This document shows, one piece after another, positions 43,771 through 56,147 of a DNA stretch of 64,000 nucleotides. Source of the DNA: Pezicula radicicola. Lineage: Eukaryota > Ascomycota > Leotiomycetes > Helotiales > Dermateaceae. The position numbers and the translations under genes were made by a program. Under the pieces are notes generated by a model, which was not told the origin of the DNA, did not search any database, and saw nothing but the letters and a program-made list of their open reading frames with translations. The number at the start of each line of letters is the position of its first letter. The stretch's first letter is position 1. The stretch is taken from positions 864,552 to 928,551 of the forward strand of contig PDUO01000019.1 of assembly GCA_003008705.1 (NCBI GenBank), given 5' to 3'.

Positions 43771-44490
43771 TCATGAGGTTTTCTTTTTTGGTACACAGCA
43801 ATCCCCACCCTCCACAGCAACTCTATCAGCTAAATCCTTGCCCACACTCGACTCTTTGCTCTCTACTTCGCCATGCACCAAAGCTTGCTCATCACAGTAC
43901 TTAGCCATGCTAATATCTAGTTCTGAAAGGCCTGGTGGGGAATGAGTTGTCCAGCGTATGAAGGTAGTATTATAAACCTATCACTTCCATTAGCTAAGGT
44001 ACTTAAGCCACCTAGTGCCTTTATTCCTCTTTAGATTTGGGCCAGCTAAAACCTACATTTGACCATTCTGGATGATGTTTCTTCACCGCACACTGAGCTG
44101 CTACTGTATTCATGAATTCCTAGTAAAAATATCAGTATAACATCACGCAAGTCCCATTATCATTCACATGAAGGAGTAAGAGAAGAAAAAGCGGCTAGAA
44201 ATGATAAGAGAGGCCCGTACCCAAGTCTTCTTAAAGGTCTTGAATTTAAAACTCCGCTCCACACCATTTCCTGCCGCCGTCAACGCCCATCTTCCACCGT
44301 GTTCAGGCAAGAGCTCATCTAATTGTTGCTGAAGCTGGACTGGATCCCCGTTAGCGGAAAAGGAGGGTTGGGGCTTGGCAGTAGTTGCCATTTTGCGGAA
44401 GGTAGAGGAACTGATAGCTTGGTAACAAGGTCTGTATTGGCTGAGATGAAGAGTGCGAATTAGTTTGGAAAAGAGGAGTTGGCTTCTCAT
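43771..44490 (-). CDS. Pterin-4a-carbinolamine dehydratase, with N-terminal extension
   Basis: Minus-strand exons 44221..44490, 44057..44119 and 43771..43977 give 179 aa; introns are 101 and 79 nt (donors GTACGG and GTAGGT). The core LPEHGGRWALTAAGNG-VERSFKFKTFKKTW-EFMNTVAAQCAVKKHHPEWSN-VYNTTFIRWTTHSPPGLS (read in parts) is the PCD/DCoH fold, and the catalytic histidine pair HHPEW and the later WTTH are present. The enzyme dehydrates 4a-hydroxy-tetrahydropterins. The first ~40 residues (MRSQLLFSKLIRTLHLSQYR) look like a mitochondrial targeting peptide; a second ATG (MATTAKP) could give a cytosolic form. The C-terminal ~45 residues are an unusual acidic/Cys extension ending DCCVPKKKTS. It converges on ERG25, 266 bp away. 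Confidence 0.9.
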
Positions 44491-44880
44491 TGCGAGTTTG
44501 TGGTGATGACCAGGTCCTTGGGATTGAGGGGTGGTCGTAGAGCAAGGGGAGCATTTTGCTTAGCACGTGACAAGAGCCTATCTCGCGAACCTGATATCTC
44601 GCGTTCACCAAACTTCCAAGCTTGTCCAACCATCCAACTACCATCCAATCCAATGATTGAATATACCTTGACACTCGCCACTCAGATAAGTTTACCACAT
44701 TAAGTGCTACATCTCATTCGTTCTCAAGTTAATTCACCTTCTCTTTCGCATCTTCTGCTTCAGGCAGCAGCAGGCCTAAATGCGCCGTTCCCTGCTCATC
44801 TGTATCGTCCCAAGTCGCGTCTGCTAGAAAGTATTTAGCGCGTCTTACTTCCCTCAATCTCGAAAGTTAAGACCTCAGCA
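44491..44880. other. Divergent promoter region
   Basis: 390 bp between the dehydratase start (minus) and the 2OG-oxygenase start (plus). No gene or repeat of note. Confidence 0.4.
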
Positions 44881-46602
44881 ATGTCAGAACCTCTGTCGAA
44901 AAAAATGAAGACAGCACCGGAGACCGAGACACCGCAGGAGTTAACCCAGCCGCAGGTTATTAAGCAACTCCAAGACGCTTTAGGTGTATACCGAGCGGAA
45001 GCGAGCGCAAATTATTGCTATAGTGGAAGCATTCCAACATCTGCCAGCCCGAAGTTTGCCGGGTCCACTACAACTGGCTCTGAAGGTCCCATCATCGCGC
45101 CGCTAGTTACTCTCCGTTGGGATGTACCTAATGATGAAGCGGTAGCTCGGAAGATCCAATTCCCACTCGCTACCGAGAATTCCGGTGAGATTAAGTGAGT
45201 AGCTTTTTCTTGATCGTCACGGCTCGAGTCTCAATTTGTAGCTGGCGATCAGTTTTGAGACTGCCCAAATCAACCTATAACGATTCGATGGGTAGTATCA
45301 CCTCATGCTGTCCACACTTTTTTCTATGAGACTTAGACTCAAGGGTCCTGGCAAATAGAATTTTCCACCAGCACGAGTACCCAAGTCGCTCCAATTCTCA
45401 ACGAGCTTCTAGATGCTTGTTCCAAGGCAACATTTGGTTACGGTGGTAAGGAGGTTTTAGGTGAAGGTTATCACAAGGCTGCGAAGTTGGATAGTGACCG
45501 ATTCGCGGCCGATTTCCATCCTAATGATTATGGAATCGTTGACGCCATACGCCAAGTCTTATTGCCCGGAATCCAGAAGTTTGAAGCAGGTCAAGAACAT
45601 CCATTCTTGGAAACCAGGGCAGAACATCGTGGGGTTGTAGCAGAGTTGTACAAACTAAATGTAAGCCCCAGGAGATCTTAACAACTCCCGTCATTACTCG
45701 TGGTACAGTCATCCTGAGTTATCAAAGTAATTTAATGATTACGATGTTGGACATCTAAGCTTACGCCTCGGCCATACCCTAAAATCATTAATCTTATTTG
45801 AATAGCTCAAGTTACATATACTACGAATAGCGACCCTGAGTCTTACTAAATCTATAAGAAGCTGATATTGTCCTATAGATTTATTCGGGACCCACGAGAA
45901 AGTTCCAAGCTCATGTCGATACTCCACGAAGCGGTGCCCAATTTGGTTCTCTAGTCATCTGCCTGCCCCGTTCACACCAAGGTAAGAGATACTTCCATTA
46001 CACGTGGCAACACCCACTCGAGTTGTCAAGCTATCTTGATGATAGACATTATGCCTCTCACTCATGAGCTTAGCATGAGCAAACACAAAGCTGAGTGTGG
46101 CACGAGCAGTTCGCACCATTTTCCTATGCAATAGATCCTTGATTCACTTCAGGCACTAATTTGACTTGCAAGAGGCCAACTTCGAGTTGACTACAAAGGC
46201 GAATCGACCTTCTTTGACTGGAGCAATTCCGACTCGACAGATATCAAATGGGCAGCCTTTTACAGCGATTGCAAACATGAAGTTCTCCAAGTGCATAGTG
46301 GACATCGCATAACCCTGACTCCACGGAAGACATTCTGGTTTCTTTTGAACTTATTCTATTTCGATCACTGAAATGTCCGAAATCACTGACATGCCCAGGA
46401 TCTTGAGTATGCTTGGCTGCTGAAATACAAAACTTTTCTCTGGTTGAATGATGCAAGAGAGGATGGATGGGAGCTTGCGATAGGGAAGATGGTGTATGGT
46501 AACGACTACAGTTTATCGTGGGTCTATTCGAATGCAGCCATTCTCATAGAAGTACCGAAGCAACCGGCAACTTCTGCTAGCGACGACTCCGCACCTAAGT
46601 AG
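44881..46602 (+). pseudogene. 2OG-Fe(II) oxygenase (prolyl-4-hydroxylase-like) gene, probably internally deleted
   Basis: Exons 44881..45184, 45344..45660, 45879..45981 and from 46175 read well: SEPLSKKMKTAPETE..., WQIEFSTSTSTQVAPILNELL, FGYGGKEVLGEGYHKAAKLD, ADFHPNDYGIVDAI, LYKLN-IYSGPTRKFQAHVDTPRSGAQFGSLVICLPRSHQ, QLRVDYKGESTFFDWSN, WAAFYSDCKHEVLQVHSGHRITLT. The iron ligands HVD and the later CKHEV, and the 2OG-binding Arg of HRITLT, are visible. Homologues continue for ~100 residues after LTLTYNLY; here that part is missing and the frame ends at a TGA near 46371, while the family-like tail FLWLNDAREDGWELA, VYGNDYSLSWVYSNAAILIEVP reappears from 46444 to a TAG at 46602. Joining them needs a short intron-like break near 46320-46400 and loses the middle. 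It is either a deleted pseudogene or a divergent short form. Confidence 0.65.
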
Positions 46603-47876
46603 GGCAACATTAAAGGAAATGCGTCGATAAACCGAGATGAAGATTTTGTCTATTTCTGCAGGCTCGGGCAGCTCCGAGTCGATATTCGATTATGGTATTA
46701 GACAATGGCCTGTGGGCTGTTTATCTGAGCATACTTCCGTGGCTTCTATCCCATTTACTATTTATTTGAGCTAGGACCATATGTAAAATGCAAGCTGATG
46801 GTAGAGATGGCCTTTCAACTATGCCGTGCTTTGGTTAAGCAGTGGTTGCGTGGACAATAAGTGTAGGAATGACTTTTCATGTATGGTAGAATTGTTTTAG
46901 CGAAGAGAATAGCTAGTTTATAAAAGTCAAGGGTAACTTGATTAGTAGATGAAGAAGTGTACTGAGGTCCTTTGTGGAATTCTTGCAATCAATCTTGCAA
47001 CACTGGTTCCGTAGTATCGTAGTACAGAAGTACCTAGCAGTGCAGTATGATTTTAGCTTTGGGATGTACAGTATGTACGAGTAGGCGATGTTCTCGGTAA
47101 TCGGTTCGCACAGTCAGGGACCAGCCAATGATGAGGAAGCGACGATCAGGGGAATTATGCTTTTCAAGCGTATCTTCAGTTATGCAAATTGTATGCACGC
47201 TTATGCCATGACGTACTGGGGATCTCTCGGATTTGATGGATGCTAGTGGACGGATGTGGGTGTTCGTCTTCGATGGTGACATTTCACGTGATGCTCGCTT
47301 AGGGCAAAATAGCGTGGATTGCGTGCTCAATGTCAATGAGGCGAAACAAAGCCGTTCGTTGGCTTGATGGGAAAAAAAAGTCGAAAAAAGTTGCCGAAGA
47401 CTTACTACAGTACACTGAAACGAAGAAGAGGGCTGCTTAGAAAGCCGAATTGGTCATCATTGTTGGATACTGACTGACTGTCCTGTACTTCGTTCCCTCT
47501 TAAGTTAAGTCGTCTCTTGTTCCTCTTCTTTCCATTCTTGTCTCTCTCTCTCTCGGTCTGCAACTCAATTTCAATCACGTCTTCTGCTCCAACAAACGTC
47601 ATTGCCTTGTCTTGCCTAAATTCCAAGCCAAGCCAAGTACTTCTGCTTGAACTCTCTCTCCATCACATCATCACCCTCCCGATTGCGCCATCCTTCACTT
47701 GGGTACAAAGACGCACACCCACTATATTCACCACAACCCCTCCTCCCTTTCACCCTTCTTGCATTCACCCAACCCCGCACAATAATAACAACAACCTCAC
47801 CTCTTCTCTCTCCACCTTCTTCTCTCTTCAACAAACAACAAACAAACAAACAAACAAGCAACAACCTCTTTTAAAG
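46603..47876. other. Intergenic and PAPS-reductase leader
   Basis: No gene is supported. From about 47500 the sequence is a C/T-rich leader with TCTCTCTCTCTC (47543-47554) and an ACAA-type microsatellite near 47829-47863, ending just before the ATG at 47877. A TACAGTA word occurs near 47067. Confidence 0.5.
47829..47863. repeat. (ACAA)n microsatellite in the 5' leader
   Basis: AACAAACAAACAAAC-type repeats lie 14-48 bases before the start codon of the PAPS reductase. Confidence 0.75.
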
Positions 47877-48800
47877 ATGGGAGTCCACCGAGAATCCGAG
47901 GTATCGTCCTCCAACCTTGAATCTGGATATGCATCAGGAGCAAGTTCAGCCGGCACACTCCCCCAAATCATTCTCACCAAATCGCACCTAAAATTTCTCA
48001 ATAACACCCTCAACAACATGGCCCCAATAGACATCCTCAGATGGTGCAAACTCACCTTTCCCAATCTCTACCAAACAACCGCTTTCGGAGTCTCAGGTCT
48101 CGTAACCCTCGACATGCTCTCGAAACTCCAAACCGAAACTCCCTCGGCACCAACCATTGATGCAATCTTCCTCGACACGCTTTACCACTTCCAAGAAACC
48201 TTGGACCTAGTTGAGAAAGCTAAGCAACGCTATCCAAACGTAAACCTTCACGTCTACAAGCCCGAGGGCGTTGAGACAGTTGATGAGTTCGAAGCGAGAC
48301 ATGGGAAAGAGCTGTGGAAGACAAACGCAGACCTCTACGACTGGGTCGCCAAAGTCGAGCCCGCCCAACGTGCCTACTCGGACCTAAACGTTGCCGCCGT
48401 CCTGACAGGTCGTCGCCGTAGCCAAGGAGCAAAGCGGGAATCCCTCGAAATAATCGAGATTGACGAAGCAGGCCTCATCAAGATCAACCCCCTAGCATCG
48501 TGGTCCTTCAGCCAAGTCAACGACTACATCCGTGACAACAACGTTCCCTACAACGAGTTGCTTGATCGGGGATACAAGAGTGTAGGCGATTGGCACTCGA
48601 CCGAGCCGGTTGCTGAGGGTGAGGATGAGCGTGCTGGCCGCTGGAAGGGTCAGGCAAAGACGGAGTGTGGGATTCACAACAAGAGGAGCAAGTATGCGCA
48701 GTTTCTGTTCGAGATGGAACAGAAGCAGCAGCAGGAAGCTCTGGCTAATGCGCTGGAGAAGGTTAGCATTGAGACTGACGAAGCTATTGCTGTCTTATAG
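47877..48800 (+). CDS. MET16: Phosphoadenylyl-sulfate (PAPS) reductase
   Basis: One exon, 307 aa. The longer frame to 47517 is a leader artefact with Ser/Leu/Pro-rich low-complexity translation; the ATG at 47877 starts the conserved part. It reduces PAPS to sulfite with thioredoxin in sulfate assimilation. The family shows here as TTAFGVSGLVTLDML (P-loop-like), IDAIFLDTLYHFQETLDLV, the VLTGRRRSQGAKR phosphate-binding stretch, LASWSFSQVNDYIRDNNVPYN and the catalytic C-terminal ECGIH motif. The last ~40 residues (EMEQKQQQEALANALEKVS) are a charged extension. Confidence 0.95.
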   Translation: MGVHRESEVSSSNLESGYASGASSAGTLPQIILTKSHLKFLNNTLNNMAPIDILRWCKLTFPNLYQTTAFGVSGLVTLDMLSKLQTETPSAPTIDAIFLDTLYHFQETLDLVEKAKQRYPNVNLHVYKPEGVETVDEFEARHGKELWKTNADLYDWVAKVEPAQRAYSDLNVAAVLTGRRRSQGAKRESLEIIEIDEAGLIKINPLASWSFSQVNDYIRDNNVPYNELLDRGYKSVGDWHSTEPVAEGEDERAGRWKGQAKTECGIHNKRSKYAQFLFEMEQKQQQEALANALEKVSIETDEAIAVL

Positions 48801-49765
48801 TCAAACAGACAGACGGCTTGACACCTACGTCTTGTTGTTGACTTGCTTCCTTCTCTCTGCTACTTAGCGTTTGATGTTGTGATTTTGTTGTTGGTTAATG
48901 ATTTGGTTATTGTTGAGGTTCTAGAAATGAACCGTTGGATGGAGTTGAAGTGGGGTCTTGTTTTGAGGTTTCGGCGTTGCATAACTTCATGATGGTACAG
49001 TACATGATGGGGTACATATGTCTATCATGAATCGGCGTTATCATGATTGGACAGCTATCAACCACTACTATCTTATAAAGATAAAAGATATGTGTGTGAT
49101 GAATTGCTGGGGGTTGGAAATGCCTTGTTTATCAATCAGCATACAACATCAGCACATAAATAATGCATTTGCTACATACGAGTATGGGGTGCGCTCAAGG
49201 GCATCGATCGATGGGCAAAAAAGTAAATGATTTATAGAAGAACTTAGCATATTCAAAAAGTAGATTGAAAGAATAAGAAACTTTTGTTAATATCCTTTTC
49301 GTGTGTTTCTTTGATTGATGATTTATGAAAGAGATGAGTGGAGATGGATGAGATGTCGTTGTTTCTAAATGTTGTCCCACGTGGTACGTGTTGAGGCGAG
49401 TTTTTACCCCTCTCTCTCATCTTTTGATGTTCCTTGTACATACGTCCGGTAGTTTGGTACTTTATAACTATTTAATGTGAGATGAAATATGATATGGATT
49501 TGAATTCCAAGATTGATCACCGGAAAGTATTCGATGATGGAGTTTTGGGGGGGAGGGGGGGAGGGATTTCCTATCTGCTGTGTGTGTATGATACCTTGGT
49601 ACTGGTTTGATAGTGTTAAATGAAGTGAGTTATTTAGGTTTAAGTGAGACGATTAAATTAGTTGAGTTACTTGCGTTGAGTCGATTACTTTGATCGAGTT
49701 GAGTATTAAATTAACCTAGCTGGTTACTCAAATCAAGAGGGTTAAATTCAATAACTACACAGCTC
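48801..49765. other. Intergenic between convergent genes
   Basis: 3' flanks of PAPS reductase and AFG2. A G-rich tract, GGGGGGGAGGGGGGGAGGG, lies at about 49547-49565, and repeated GTTGAGT/GAGTTA-type words occur near 49620-49740. No gene is seen. Confidence 0.4.
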
Positions 49766-52425
49766 CTAGTTATCACCACGCATCCCCTCAGCCCAGCGTT
49801 CATAGCCCTCAATCAGCTCGGGCGTGATCTGCTTCTTAACACACTTAATAGCATGTTCGAAATCCTCCATATGAATCTGCAACTCCTGGTTCAACAACTC
49901 ACACTTCTCGAGAGTTTCTTCAGCAGCCGTATTACAGATACTCACCAACTCGGCACCCGAATAGCCTTCCGTTAATGTAGCCAGTTTCTCAATATCAACA
50001 TCGTCTGCGAAGTCCATGGTTCTCTTTTTGACTCGGAGGATCTCTTCACGACCTGCTAGGTCTGGTGGAGATACGTAGAGAAGTTTGTCGAAACGGCCTG
50101 GGCGGAGGAGAGCGAGGTCGAGAGCTTGAGGTTGGTTGGTTGCTGCGAGAACCATTACTCCTTTCAGGGTTTCGATACCATCCATCTCATTGAGAAGTGT
50201 CGTAAGCACATTCACGCCATTGCTCCTTCCTCCAGTCTCTCTCTTACTTCCAATCGCTTCAATCTCATCAAAGAATATAATACTGGGTGAAGCTGAGCGG
50301 GCTTTTGCGAAGATGTCTCGTACTGCTCGCTCTGACTCGCCTACGTACATATTGAGTAGCTCCGCGCCTTTTACGGCGAAGAAATTGAAGCCTACTTCTG
50401 TAGCCATTGCTTGTGCTGAAAGTGTCTTGGAACATCCCGGCGGTCCGTAGAGGAGGAGTCCTTTTGTAGCTGATGCACCAATGATGCGTTTCATGCGTTC
50501 AGGGTGCTGAAGGTATGTTAGCATCAAACAATAGAAATTTGAGTGCTATTTGAGTAACTCAAAACACCTTGGTGACTCAGAACAACTGAATAACTCAGAG
50601 CAAGTGGGTAATCCAGAAGAGAGACATGGTGGCTTACCAATAGTGGTGTCTCGACAGCACGACGAAGAGCTTTCTTCACACTATCTTGACCTCCTATCTC
50701 ATTCCATCTAACGCTAGGCGGTTTAAGATTGATGTCGTGCATGGCTGTCGGTCTAACGAGATGGATAGCTTCTTCGATATCCGCTTGAGACCAGAACTTC
50801 TCGCCGTCTTCTGCTTCGCCCTCGGCCTCTTGCCTATCTTCTGCAGCTTCCCGTACGGCCACCATTAAAGAGACAAGGTCATCAGCAGTGTAGGCATGTG
50901 TACGATCACCAAGGTTGTCCAAAATCTTCGAATAGTTAGCTTGAATATGCACATAACTTGGTACTTTAGAGTGTACTTACGGATGCCTTCAGGTCAGGGG
51001 GGAAGGGTGGTGACAGCGACTTCAGGATCTGCTTCCTCGCAGTTGCGTCTGGGATAGGTAAGGATATTTGCTTCAAGAACCTCTTGGCACGCTTCAAGGA
51101 TAACGGTATGATACTCGTATCTAACGTAGCTGCTATAACTAACACTCTGGGTAGATGATTGATTGCTCCGTCGGCGAGCTTATCAAGTTCTTCTTCAAGA
51201 GCTTCGGTGACGTTCTCGGAGACGGCATCACCCTTCGAAACCATAGACTCTAGATTATCGATAATTATGATGCTGGGCTGGCTGAGCCTTGCTTGCTGGA
51301 ATGTTGATCTAATGGCATCAGGCTTCGTACCGCTCTTGATCTTGTGAACCTTGCCCCAACCTGTGGCAGCGATCTTATCCAGGATAAAGGTCTTGCCTGT
51401 CCCATGACCACCATGTAGAAGGGCTGCACAAGATCTTGGCCCGCAAGTTTCCTTGAACTGCTTATCAAAACTGCTAAGGAATCGATTGAGCTTCTTGAGC
51501 GCCTGATCAATGCCAGCTATGTCGATAACCGCTAGTCTGGAAGTTGGAGCATCCGAAGATGATTGAGAAATTAATTCCGCATGGGTAGCAATCTTTACAG
51601 AACCTTCTGATCCCTCAACACATGTTGCAACACTGGTTCTGAGGCCATTTAGCGACTCCACCATAAACCTCCTCTTAGGAATTTTAACCTCGATTTCAAA
51701 AGGCAGCCCCGGGAAGATCTCCTTCGTGCGTTCTATATTCCGTTAGCTCTCTGAAGAAAAAAAAGATTTTTTTTTCCAAGGTAAATTGCAAAAATAAGAA
51801 TAATGTAAAGCTGACCCAATGCCCGTCCTAAATCCTTCCCAAACCTACATCTCAGCATCCTCAACAGTCCCCCAAATTGTTGCATTCGAAAGAGACTGAA
51901 AGGCATATATGTGCCAGACCGCCAGCCGAATATGTAACTATTCGTGATCTGCGAGAAAAAAGGAAACGAAGACAACTTACGCAGATGATCTTGAAGAAAC
52001 AACTCGCACACTAGTCGATGCTTGGGCCCTAGTTCCGGCAAACTCTCACCATCTTTTGATGAGACATCCCTCAAAACCACACTCTGGACAGGGATATCCT
52101 CAACTTTAATGCGATCTCTGGCAGCACTGATGAGCATGGTTTCCACCAGCTTTGCACCACAGACTTCTCGGAAAAAGGGAGTCATTTGTATAACGTTCTT
52201 GCTCATAAGTTTCTCCGTGGTGTTCCAAGCAATAGCCTCTCTCTTATTTTCCGAGTCTCCAGTCTTCCAAATGTAACAAAGCTGCCCGGGAGCAAGCCCC
52301 AGGTCTAGCAGTGCATCATTAGAGAGGTATACACGTGCGGCACCTTTTTTGTCCTGGCTTCCTGCCTTAGCAGCGAGAGCCCTAACTTTGACCTCTAGGA
52401 TCTTAGGACCCAAGGGGTTTTCCAT
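49766..52425 (-). CDS. AFG2: AFG2/DRG1-type tandem AAA ATPase (ribosome biogenesis)
   Basis: Minus-strand exons 51981..52425, 50981..51732, 50638..50925 and 49766..50506 give 741 aa; introns are 248, 55 and 131 nt with CTAAC branches. The N-terminal double-psi/N-domain reads VYLSNDALLDLGLAPGQLCYIWK and AIAWNTTEKLMSKNVIQMTPFF. D1: Walker A HGGHGTGKTF; the Walker B is IIIIDNLES, so the usual DE is DN. D2 is canonical: GPPGCSKTLSAQAMATEVG, IIFFDEIEAIGSKR, NVLTTLLNEMDGI, LLRPGRFDKLLY and ELVSICNTAAEE. Afg2/Drg1 extracts Rlp24 from pre-60S particles in yeast. The match to AFG2 rests on the GCSKTL Walker A of D2 and the N-domain; the degenerate D1 Walker B deserves checking in orthologues. The 248-nt intron could hide a small exon, but direct joining keeps frame (HLQRTKEIFPGLPFE). 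Confidence 0.9.
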
Positions 52426-53243
52426 GGTATTGTTCTTGATTTTGGAGGTGTTATGAGGATGTGGCGCATTTTTATGTTGAAGAGAGCAGTGGAAGAGGAG
52501 TTAGAAAATATTTATTCAAATTGTGATAGCGTTAAAAGCGGCGACGGAAAACGCTCGTTTAGGTTTTCTCAAGCCAACCTAAGTTACATTTAGTGAGCTG
52601 CTTTTACTAAGTGCTGCTTTTACTACTAGATGTCTAAGTCACGCGTTAGAATAGCGGTACAGATCATGGTCTGAATTGTTGCTAGCATTGCAAATCAATA
52701 AATTTACCAAAATGATCAAGAAGGTGTCATTGATTTGCGTTCTTCCTTAAATCGGTTTATATACAATTTAAACTCAGTGAGAGAACTACAGAATCCTCAA
52801 TTCCTACAGTACTTTAGCAAGATGGAAATCTCGAAAAGCTCCCGAAACAAGTCTTCTTTCTCCTCTTCATTCCTTATAACAGTTTTTTTTAGTGAGGACA
52901 GTCCATATCTTAGTCTCTGATTTCAGTCAGTCACCGAAGCTCAGTAACGTAACTCCCGAAGCAACTGTTTTCTTCTTATTTTTTTTTTAAGAGGAAAACT
53001 CCCAATATACAGCACAAATCCTGGAAATCCAATTCCATTTTAACTCACCTTATGTTTCTGTTGTAAGTAGTGTATTACCTACAGTACAGAGTCAGAGAGT
53101 GTCGACCACACTTGACGGCAAGGAGACTCGCCAAAATTTCTCGGCCGCATCACATCTTAGAAGCTTGACAAGCTTGTCTCCAAAGCAAAAAGCAACCTCA
53201 TTCAACCACCTCAAAACCCAACGCGTTTTCCGTCGCCACGCTG
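52426..53243. other. Divergent intergenic region
   Basis: Upstream of AFG2 (minus) and of the gene at 53244 (plus). A T-rich stretch near 52977-52989 and TACAGTAC-like words near 52804 and 53080 are seen. A small open frame at 52735-52920 is not convincing. Confidence 0.4.
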
Positions 53244-54532
53244 ATGCTGCCAACGCGACTACTGCCCCCGCAGTTTCTAGTGCCAGCATGGACCGCGGCC
53301 CAATTACGCCAGATCGTGGTGCAACGAGCGCACAAGTCAACGAAATCTGCACCTGAAAAGTCACTCTTCGAAGAATTGTTCCCAGAGGAGAGTATAAAAC
53401 CTCGAAAAAACAAAAGGCCTGATTTTAGGGGCGTGGGCAAGGATGATAAGTTTCCACCATTTAAGTGGGATGAAAATGAGCAACGCCCGGCCAAGGTTGA
53501 GGTGAGGGAGAAGGAGAATATTGGATCCTATAGCCCGATGAAACTTGGCATACCTGAGCCCAAGACGCCTACGACAAAAGGGTTGCAGAGAGGAAAACTC
53601 GGGGAGCATAAGGAACAATCCGACGCCTACTTTAATCTACTAGAGGTACAGAGACGTTCCGCAAAGGTGCTGGTTCTAGGACGCGCGAGCAAGACATTGG
53701 AAGAGAGTGACTTCTTCCGGCTAGGCAACCAAGGAGAGCATATCGAAGGTTGGACAAATGGTATCATAAAAGGTAGATCGCTCCCTTTCCTTGAGGTCAG
53801 CAATAAGGGCTCATGCTAACATCGATGGCAGTTATACCTGGCCGGAATCATTCAACCCTCGAGCCATTGGGCCACTACTTTATACTCTTCGAATCCATTC
53901 CCGCCGCAAATGCCTACACAGACCGATTACAACGCCTCCACGAAATTTCAAAAATGGGCACAAGTGCCTGGACCATGCCACTTCCATCTGAACTCCGTCG
54001 AGGTGAAGAAGACATACAAGCATCACTCCAAGGGTTCACTCTCGTTCCAGCGTCTGTTCATCGGGTGTATAAACGTATAATAAGCCAACCATATCGACCT
54101 AGCCTATTGAAGATGCTGACTGACGGTGGTCCTTCTCTCATGGCTGGGAGAAAGAACAAAGCTGAGGATAAGGTACTTTTTTCTTTGACCGAGGATGAAA
54201 TTTCCCTCAAGGACCTGAGGAACGCTTTGGTCAAGGATGGCTCAAGGAGGAATCTTCAATGGGAGCTTGCAGGCGGAGAGAAGGATTTGGTACCACTCCA
54301 TGCAGTCCATGGAGAATCAGAAAATGGGGGTGTGTATTCACGTAGTGCGTTTTTCCCCCAACAAGAGATACATGAGACCTTGAAGGCTTCAAGGTATCTT
54401 ATATCGTTCAAGAATCGGCACGAGGCGAGGCGATTTGTCAGGGAATGGCATCGTCGACCATTTTCAGTAGCAGCGCGGTCACGGAACTTACCAGATCAGG
54501 CTCCCATAGTTCATGTAGAAATATTGTGGTAG
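53244..54532 (+). CDS. Conserved fungal protein, probably mitochondrial
   Basis: Exons 53244..53772 and 53832..54532 give 409 aa; the intron is 59 nt with a perfect ATGCTAAC branch. The N-terminus (MLPTRLLPPQFLVP, then a basic RQIVVQRAHKSTK) looks like a matrix-targeting peptide. The middle has a disordered Lys/Pro-rich part (RKNKRPDFRGVGKDDKFPPFKW), then a globular half beginning SDAYFNLLEVQRRSAKVLVLGR. After the intron comes VIPGRNHSTLEPLGHYFILFESIPAANAYTDRLQRL, which looks like an RRM-like or ferredoxin-type strand-helix unit, and the second such unit appears near the end (RYLISFKNRHEARRFVREWH). I do not recognise a named family; two RNP-like units would suggest RNA or ribosome work, but that is inference. 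Confidence 0.75.
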
Positions 54533-54710
54533 CTTTGGTTCCTCCATAATTCTCGGGTCTATCGACTATCAACAAGGGAAACAGTGACACACAAATGCAT
54601 GTCGTGAACATATAATACCAATGATATGACCAAACTCCTCCCATAATCGAATGAATCTTAAACAAACAGAGGCAGCACCATATCACTACCGCCTTGCCAC
54701 CATCATTACT

Positions 54711-55464
<754 letters not shown>

Positions 55465-56147
55465 CGTGGAGATGGAATCGCACGACGGGAATGTTCAAGG
55501 GAGCTTTGCGGTGGGGAGCTGGACTTTTTTTTTGCTCTGACTCCTGTCACTATGCTTGATCGTGAAGGGTCCGGGATTGCTGAAGGAGTTTCGTTGACAA
55601 TAGGAAGGGACTGACGTCGTTAGGAGGCAAAGCGGTGGACCTTAAAATCGCCTGGGGGAGGGAGATGTGTGATGCGCGTGGAAGGCACAAGCGTTTGGGC
55701 GGGGTGAGGAAAGCAACGAAACTTGGGCATAGAAGGTACGAAGGCTGGCTTCGATTATGATGATGAGAAGAGGAGCAGGACGGTGATGCGAATGAATAAG
55801 GATGGATTGGTTAGAGGGTAACCTTGATTGATTTTACAGTATTGGCCACGCTCTAGGTGCATGCGGCTCGTCTCGTCTTTCCAGCGCGGTGGTCTCGCCA
55901 AAGGGGAAGAGCAAGGGCAAGGGGAAGGGGAAGGGGGAAGGGGAAGGGGGAAGGGGTTGTGGAAGTCAGTTTTGTCGGGTCTGCGATATCAAATCTTTAA
56001 AGATGTTTCAAGACAGGCGCAATTTCTTGAGATGCTAGGAGGAACTTTCGAGCATTTTCCTACTACAGTACTTTCAATCAAATCACGAAACAGTGAATCG
56101 TCTTCTTTTATTCTCCTATGACTGGGGCATGGGCAGGAGTTTATTGT
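55465..56147. other. SEC4 upstream region with purine-rich repeat
   Basis: 683 bp. A GGGGAA(G)-type repeat runs from about 55905 to 55957 (AAGGGG words in tandem). This strand-biased purine tract lies about 450 bp upstream of SEC4 and near the 3' end of NCA2. No gene is seen. Confidence 0.55.
55905..55957. repeat. AAGGGG purine repeat
   Basis: Tandem AAGGGG/AAGGGGG units, nearly pure purine on the + strand for about 50 bp. Confidence 0.75.

Noticed and set aside
47517..47876. N-terminal extension of PAPS reductase
   Set aside because: Low-complexity leader translated from CT- and CAA-rich DNA; the conserved start is at 47877.
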